Shown here: piece after piece, positions 1-6,555 of the stretch
How positions within the stretch are numbered: the first letter of the stretch is position 1
Layout of the letters: every line of letters begins with the position of its first letter
Assembly: GCA_016875645.1 (NCBI GenBank)
Contig: VGPE01000161.1
Span: 1-6,555, forward strand
From: Chloroflexota bacterium
GTDB lineage: Bacteria > Chloroflexota > Limnocylindria > Limnocylindrales > CSP1-4
Length of the DNA: 6,555 bases
Reading direction: 5' to 3'
Made by a program: the position numbers and the translations under genes
Notes under the pieces: generated by a model
The model's input: only the letters and a program-made list of their open reading frames with translations
Database searches by the model: none
Told to the model about the DNA's origin: nothing

Positions 1-328
1 CGATCCAGGCCACCTCGCGCCGGCTCGCGATGCGGCGGAGGGCGAGCCGCACGCCGATCCGGGACAGCCACGCGCCGAACGGCCCGTCGCCGCGCCACGT
101 GGCGAGGGATCGGAAGGCGACGAGGAACGCTTCCTGGGCCACATCCTCGGCGTCGTGCGGGTCCCCCAGGACGCGCTGGCAGGCACGCACGAGGCTTGAC
201 GACTCGCGCTCCACGAGGATTCGGAAGGCATCGCGGTCGCCGCGGACGACGGCATCGACGGCCCTCTGCGCGTCCGGGTCGGGGTTGCGCGCCTCGCCTC
301 GAGGCGCCTCATCGTGCTCGATCGCCAC
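1..328 (-). CDS. ECF-type RNA polymerase sigma factor, N-terminal part (3' end outside window)
   Basis: The 109 visible codons encode sigma-70 region 2 of an extracytoplasmic-function sigma factor, which directs RNA polymerase to a small set of promoters. After a hydrophilic leader of about 20 residues comes the typical start RGDRDAFRILVER (residues 29-41). The core-polymerase-binding and -10-recognition helix follows, with DAEDVAQEAFLVAFRSL at 59-75, then FGAWLSRIGVRLALRR at 84-99. Region 4, which would read the -35 element, lies beyond the window. I chose the GTG at 328-326 because AGGCGGAG lies just upstream, although the spacing is short. An in-frame GTG at 388-386 would add 20 residues and cannot be excluded. 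The gene follows the M16 pair after 208 bp, so it is probably transcribed separately; an anti-sigma gene could follow but is not visible. Family assignment is firm; the subgroup and the signal it answers are unknown. Confidence 0.9.
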   Translation of the reverse strand, partial: MAIEHDEAPRGEARNPDPDAQRAVDAVVRGDRDAFRILVERESSSLVRACQRVLGDPHDAEDVAQEAFLVAFRSLATWRGDGPFGAWLSRIGVRLALRRIASRREVAWI

Positions 329-423
329 CGCTCCGCCTGAATGTCCATGCCACCCTGTTCGAGGCAGCGGGCGCTCCAAAGGTCTCACGATCCCGCGCGC
401 GGTTCGACAGGGTCAGCCGTCAC

Positions 424-458
424 CAGCGGGGGACCCGAATCGACCGCTGCCCGGGTCC
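424..458. repeat. Overlapping inverted repeats in the spacer between M16 gene and sigma gene
   Basis: The 208-bp spacer 329-536 has no gene that I can support. It contains GGACCCG at 431-437 matched by CGGGTCC at 452-458 (7-bp stem, 14-nt loop). It also contains CAGCGG at 424-429 matched by CCGCTG at 444-449 (6-bp stem). The two stems share sequence and cannot form together. There is no T-run on the minus-strand side, so this is not a standard intrinsic terminator. It could still end transcription of the M16 pair, lie in the leader of the sigma gene, or be chance in GC-rich DNA. Confidence 0.25.
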
Positions 459-536
459 TGGCGTTTCGCCGCCGACTGGGGCACGCGAAGCAGACTCGAC
501 AGCAGCAGCCGGCCAGCGGCCGCGGTCGCCCCACGA

Positions 537-2039
537 TCAGGCCGGTCGGCCGTCGTCGGGCTCCTCGAGTGGGTCGCTCAGCGGGTCGTCGTCGGTGGCG
601 AGCGGCGCCCCTTCGGGCTCCGAATCGATCGGGCCGATCTCCTCCTCGAGCGTGGGCGTGGGCCCTGCCTGGACCGGTCCTTCGTCGCGCTCCACCTCGA
701 CCGGTCCCACGCCGGCCGCGGCCAGTTCATCGCCCACGCGGTCGGCATCCCCCACGAGCACGATCGCCAGTCGATCCAGGTCGATCCGCTCGCGCGCGAT
801 CCGCTGGACGTCCTCGATCGTCACCGCCTCGATGCGGGCGCGGTACTCGGTGACCTCGGTGTCGGGCAGCTCGTGCACCGCCAGGCCCGCGATCGCGCCG
901 AGCACGGCGCCCGGCGTCTCGAATCGGATCGGGAACACCCCGACGAGGTAGTCACGTGCCGCGGCGAGCTCGGCGGGCGAAACGGGCTCCTCTCGAATCC
1001 GCTCGAGCTCCGCGAGCAGGTCAACGATCGCAGGAACGGTGACCTCGCTGTTGACTGCCGCCCGCGCGCCGAAGGGACCCGGCCCCCGGCGCAGGTCCCA
1101 GCCTGCCCCCGCGCCGTACGTGTAGCCCTTCTCCTCGCGTAGCTTCATGTTGAGCCGGCTGTTGAACAGGCCGCCCAGGATCGCTCCCGCGACCGCCATC
1201 GCGTGGTAGTCCGGCGCGCGTCGCGGCACGCCCAGGTGCCCGATCCGCAGTTCGCTCTGCACCGAGCCAGGCCGGTGGACGAGCCGCACGCGACGCCCCC
1301 GGAGCGCCGACCGCGCGACGAGTGGCGGCGCGGTCGCCGCGTCCGGACTCCGCTCCCAGTGACCGAACAGCCGCTCGATGATGCCTTCCACGTCCATCCG
1401 GGCGACTTCGCCGGCCACGATGATCGTGGTCCGCGCCGGGTCCAGTGCGGAGCGGTACACGCGCTCCAGCACGGCCCGGTCGAGTCGGCGGACGGTGTCC
1501 TCGGTGCCGCCGGCAGGCCGGTGGTACGGGGTGTCGTTCGTATAGACGGTCGACGTGAACACGTCGTCTGCGCGGCGGCGTGGGTCGGCGCGCGCCTGGA
1601 GGATGTCGTTCAGTCGTTCGTCGCGCAGGCGATCCACCTCGCGAGCTGGAAAGGTCGGCCGGTGCACAACCTCGGCCAGCAACTCCAGCGCCTGTCCGAG
1701 TCGCTCCGCGGGCACGTCCACGCTGGCGGACAGTGCGTCCCAGCTGGCCTCGGCGTGGAGACTCGCGCCGAGCCGTTCGGAGGCTTCGACCAGTTCAATC
1801 GCGTCGAAGCGCTGGGTACCCTCGGCCAGGGCCCGCGCGGCCAGGATCGTGGCGCCGCCGAGTTCGGGCGGCTCGTCGACGGCGCCCTGACGGACGATCA
1901 GCGCCGCGCTCACCAGCGGCCGGCCTGGCAGGTCGGCGATTCGCAACACCGCGCCGTTGGGCAGCCGGACGAGCGAAACGAACGGGAATTCGTACGGACG
2001 CGGGGTCCACGGGACGGGCCGCATGTCGACGACCGTCAT
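537..2039 (-). CDS. M16 peptidase family protein, non-catalytic subunit carrying the Arg/Tyr pair
   Basis: A 500-residue M16 (pitrilysin/insulinase-like) protein with the two usual half-domains, roughly residues 15-235 and 245-440. The zinc motif HxxEH is gone: at the expected place, just before EGT (73-75), the three ligand and catalytic positions read Ile65, Ala68 and Arg69. The C-terminal half keeps the family's substrate-binding pair in SRLNMKLREEKGYTYG, with Arg301 and Tyr308. By itself it should not be a peptidase; by analogy with SPH2682 it should complete the active site of the protein encoded immediately upstream. Residues 449-500 form an acidic, proline-rich tail that looks disordered and lies outside the M16 fold. 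No signal peptide or membrane segment is visible. The ATG overlaps the upstream stop as ATGA and has a strong ribosome binding site 7 nt away, so the pair is probably translationally coupled. The stop is TGA at 539-537. Family is certain; the partner role is a strong inference. Confidence 0.93.
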   Translation of the reverse strand: MTVVDMRPVPWTPRPYEFPFVSLVRLPNGAVLRIADLPGRPLVSAALIVRQGAVDEPPELGGATILAARALAEGTQRFDAIELVEASERLGASLHAEASWDALSASVDVPAERLGQALELLAEVVHRPTFPAREVDRLRDERLNDILQARADPRRRADDVFTSTVYTNDTPYHRPAGGTEDTVRRLDRAVLERVYRSALDPARTTIIVAGEVARMDVEGIIERLFGHWERSPDAATAPPLVARSALRGRRVRLVHRPGSVQSELRIGHLGVPRRAPDYHAMAVAGAILGGLFNSRLNMKLREEKGYTYGAGAGWDLRRGPGPFGARAAVNSEVTVPAIVDLLAELERIREEPVSPAELAAARDYLVGVFPIRFETPGAVLGAIAGLAVHELPDTEVTEYRARIEAVTIEDVQRIARERIDLDRLAIVLVGDADRVGDELAAAGVGPVEVERDEGPVQAGPTPTLEEEIGPIDSEPEGAPLATDDDPLSDPLEEPDDGRPA

Positions 2040-3355
2040 GCGGCGGCCTCCTCCTCGTCGAGCGCCGCGCTGGCGGCGCTGCCCGGGTCGGGCAGGTACG
2101 TCAGCACCACGCGGTTGTCCGCCCGGAACACCACGGCGGAGACCTCGCGCACCTGCTCGGGGGTGACCGCCAGGTAACGGGCGAGCTGGCGGTTGATCAG
2201 GTCGGGGTCGTCGAACAGCGTGGCGTACATCGAGAGCCGGTCCGCGCGCTCGTCGACCTGCTGAAGAGCGCCCAGCTCGCCGGACTCCACCAGCGCCCTG
2301 GCGCGCGCCATCTCGTCGGCCGAAGGCGCCTCGCGACCCAGCCGCTCGAGTTCCTGCTCGTAGGCGGCCTCGACCCGCCCCACGTCCACTCCCGGCCGCA
2401 CGGTGGCCCAGCCCGCGGCGATGGATGCGCCGCCGACGAACCCGAGCGCGAAGGCGACCACGTCCTGCGCGATCTGCTCGTCGCGCACGAGGCGCCGGTG
2501 CAGCCGCGAGCCCTTGCCGCCCGCGAGGATCTGGGCCGCGACTTCCAGCGCGTCGAAGCGCGGGTCGCCGAACGCGGGGGCACGGAACCCGAAGTACACG
2601 CGCGGCAGCGGCACCTGGTCGTGGACCGTCTCTCGCCGCTCTCCGCCCAAGGTCGGCGGAAGCGACAGGTCGCCCAGGGGCGGGATGTCGGGGTTGGCGG
2701 GGATGCCCCCGAAATACCGCTCGGCAAGGCGTCGGACTTCGTCGGGGTCAACGTCACCCACCACGGACACGACTGCGTTGTTCGGGGCGTAGTAGGTGGC
2801 GAAGAAGGCCTTCACGTCGTCGAGGGACGCCGCGTCGAGGTCCTCCATGGAGCCGATCGTGGGGTGGTGGTACGGGTGCTCTGGCGGGAACAGGTGCGCC
2901 TGGAGCCGCTCGTTCCACGACCCGTAGGGCCGGTTGTCGTAGCTCCAGCGCTTCTCGTTCTTGACCACGTCGCGCTGGTTGTCGAGGTTCTCCTGGCTCA
3001 GCGCTTCGAGCAGCGTGCCCATCCGGTCGGCCTCGAGCCACAACGCCAGACCCACCTGGTGGCTGGGCACCGTCTCGAAGTAGTTGGTGCGGTCCAGCCA
3101 GGTCGTGCCGTTCATCGTCCCGCCGGCGGCCTGGATCAGCGCGATGTGCTCGGCCTTGCCCACGTTGCGCGAGCCCTGGAACATCACGTGCTCGAACAGG
3201 TGGGCGAAGCCCGTCTTGCCCGGGACCTCGTGCTTGGAGCCGACGCCGTACCAGACGTTCACCGCAACGACCGGCGCGAGGTGGTCCTGCGCGATGATCA
3301 GCCGCAGCCCGTTGGGCAGGCGATCGTCGCTGAACTCGACACGGGCGGGCGGCAT
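2036..3355 (-). CDS. M16 family zinc metallopeptidase, catalytic subunit
   Basis: A 439-residue M16B-type peptidase, a normal length for the family, with an N-terminal catalytic half (about 8-185) and a C-terminal half (about 190-415). The zinc site is intact: HLFEH at 52-56 gives His52, His56 and the catalytic Glu55, and Glu134 in VVKNEKR is the likely third ligand. Other family blocks are GKTGFAHLFEHVMFQGS (46-62), LDRTNYFETVPS (87-98) and NRPYG (141-145). The C-terminal block SRLHRRLVRDEQIAQDV (283-299) lacks the family's Arg/Tyr pair: in an ungapped alignment those positions are Val290 and Gln297. The next gene supplies exactly that pair, so this is probably the catalytic half of a heterodimer like SPH2681. 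No signal peptide is visible, so it probably acts in the cytoplasm on peptides or small unfolded proteins; the substrate is unknown. AGGAGT at 3367-3362 lies 6 nt before the ATG and supports this start. The stop is TGA at 2038-2036. Confidence 0.95.
   Translation of the reverse strand: MPPARVEFSDDRLPNGLRLIIAQDHLAPVVAVNVWYGVGSKHEVPGKTGFAHLFEHVMFQGSRNVGKAEHIALIQAAGGTMNGTTWLDRTNYFETVPSHQVGLALWLEADRMGTLLEALSQENLDNQRDVVKNEKRWSYDNRPYGSWNERLQAHLFPPEHPYHHPTIGSMEDLDAASLDDVKAFFATYYAPNNAVVSVVGDVDPDEVRRLAERYFGGIPANPDIPPLGDLSLPPTLGGERRETVHDQVPLPRVYFGFRAPAFGDPRFDALEVAAQILAGGKGSRLHRRLVRDEQIAQDVVAFALGFVGGASIAAGWATVRPGVDVGRVEAAYEQELERLGREAPSADEMARARALVESGELGALQQVDERADRLSMYATLFDDPDLINRQLARYLAVTPEQVREVSAVVFRADNRVVLTYLPDPGSAASAALDEEEAAA
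2047..2056 (-). promoter_or_regulatory. Ribosome binding site of the second M16 gene, inside the end of the first
   Basis: On the minus strand this reads GAGGAGGAGG, 7 nt before the ATG at 2039-2037. It lies in the codons for the Glu-rich end of the upstream peptidase (DEEEAAA). It supports this ATG over the in-frame ATG five codons later and, with the ATGA overlap, indicates coupled translation of the two subunits. Confidence 0.75.
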
Positions 3356-3393
3356 GGGCGGACTCCTGGATCAGGCCGCGGGACGGTCCCTCG

Positions 3394-3399
3394 ATTGTA
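3394..3399 (-). promoter_or_regulatory. Possible -10 box for the M16 gene pair
   Basis: The minus strand reads TACAAT (5 of 6 to TATAAT) in otherwise very GC-rich sequence, 38 nt before the M16 ATG and ahead of its ribosome binding site. That is a sensible place for a promoter. No -35 box resembling TTGACA is found 16-19 nt upstream; that stretch is GC-only palindrome. The call rests on one hexamer. Confidence 0.3.
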
Positions 3400-3415
3400 G
3401 GCGGGAGGCGCCGCT

Positions 3416-3431
3416 CCGCCGGCGCCGGCGG
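3416..3431. repeat. Perfect 16-bp GC palindrome after carB
   Basis: CCGCCGGCGCCGGCGG is its own reverse complement and starts 12 bp after the carB stop. As RNA it could fold as a 6-bp stem with a 4-nt loop, and the nearby GGCGCC at 3407-3412 can pair with the GGCGCC inside it (3421-3426). No T-run follows on the minus strand, so it could be a weak or factor-assisted terminator of carB. It also covers the expected -35 region for the TACAAT box, so an operator is another possibility. Pure G/C palindromes also arise easily by chance at this base composition. Confidence 0.3.
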
Positions 3432-3443
3432 CGGGATCCCGGG

Positions 3444-6555
<3,112 letters not shown>

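Noticed and set aside
346..348. ATG on the minus strand as a start for the sigma gene
   Set aside because: It is in a different frame from the sigma-70 region 2 coding sequence.
30..1142. Plus-strand open frame of 370 codons and an overlapping 251-codon frame rich in Ser/Gly
   Set aside because: Both are antisense to the sigma gene and the second M16 gene. The Ser/Gly-rich stretch is the opposite strand of the acidic tail, so it is composition and not a real protein.
1580..3400. Long open frame of 606 codons on the plus strand, antisense to both M16 genes
   Set aside because: It lies opposite two clear M16 genes, its translation is Arg/Gly/Val-rich without recognisable domains, and long antisense frames are expected at this GC content.

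Overview
This is a GC-rich window (near 70% by eye) in which every supportable gene is on the minus strand. It reads from position 6555 down to 1 as carB (5' end outside the window), two adjacent M16 zinc-peptidase family genes, and the start of an ECF sigma factor gene (3' end outside the window). GC content, codon use and an actinobacterial-style allosteric domain in CarB suggest a high-GC Terrabacteria lineage such as Chloroflexota or Actinomycetota. That placement is inference with low confidence.

Region by region: 6555-3444 is almost all of the large subunit of carbamoyl-phosphate synthase, lacking only about the first 97 residues by comparison with the E. coli protein. A spacer of 88 bp (3443-3356) holds a perfect GC-only palindrome, a TACAAT box and a good ribosome binding site. 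Positions 3355-2036 encode an M16 peptidase with an intact HxxEH zinc site. Positions 2039-537 encode a second M16 protein, overlapping the first by ATGA, that has lost the zinc site but kept the substrate-binding Arg/Tyr pair. A spacer of 208 bp (536-329) holds overlapping inverted repeats. Positions 328-1 encode region 2 of an ECF-type sigma factor.

The two M16 genes very probably make one heterodimeric protease. One subunit supplies zinc and the catalytic glutamate, and the other supplies the Arg/Tyr pair that the first lacks. This matches the known SPH2681/SPH2682 type of M16B enzyme, but neither protein here shows a signal peptide, so a cytoplasmic enzyme is more likely. CarB serves pyrimidine and arginine synthesis and has no evident functional tie to the peptidases; the spacer suggests they may have their own promoter. 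The sigma factor is separated by its own spacer and is probably a separate unit. I see no mobile element, RNA gene, CRISPR array or clearly novel system. The most distinctive feature is the reciprocal loss of active-site halves in the M16 pair.
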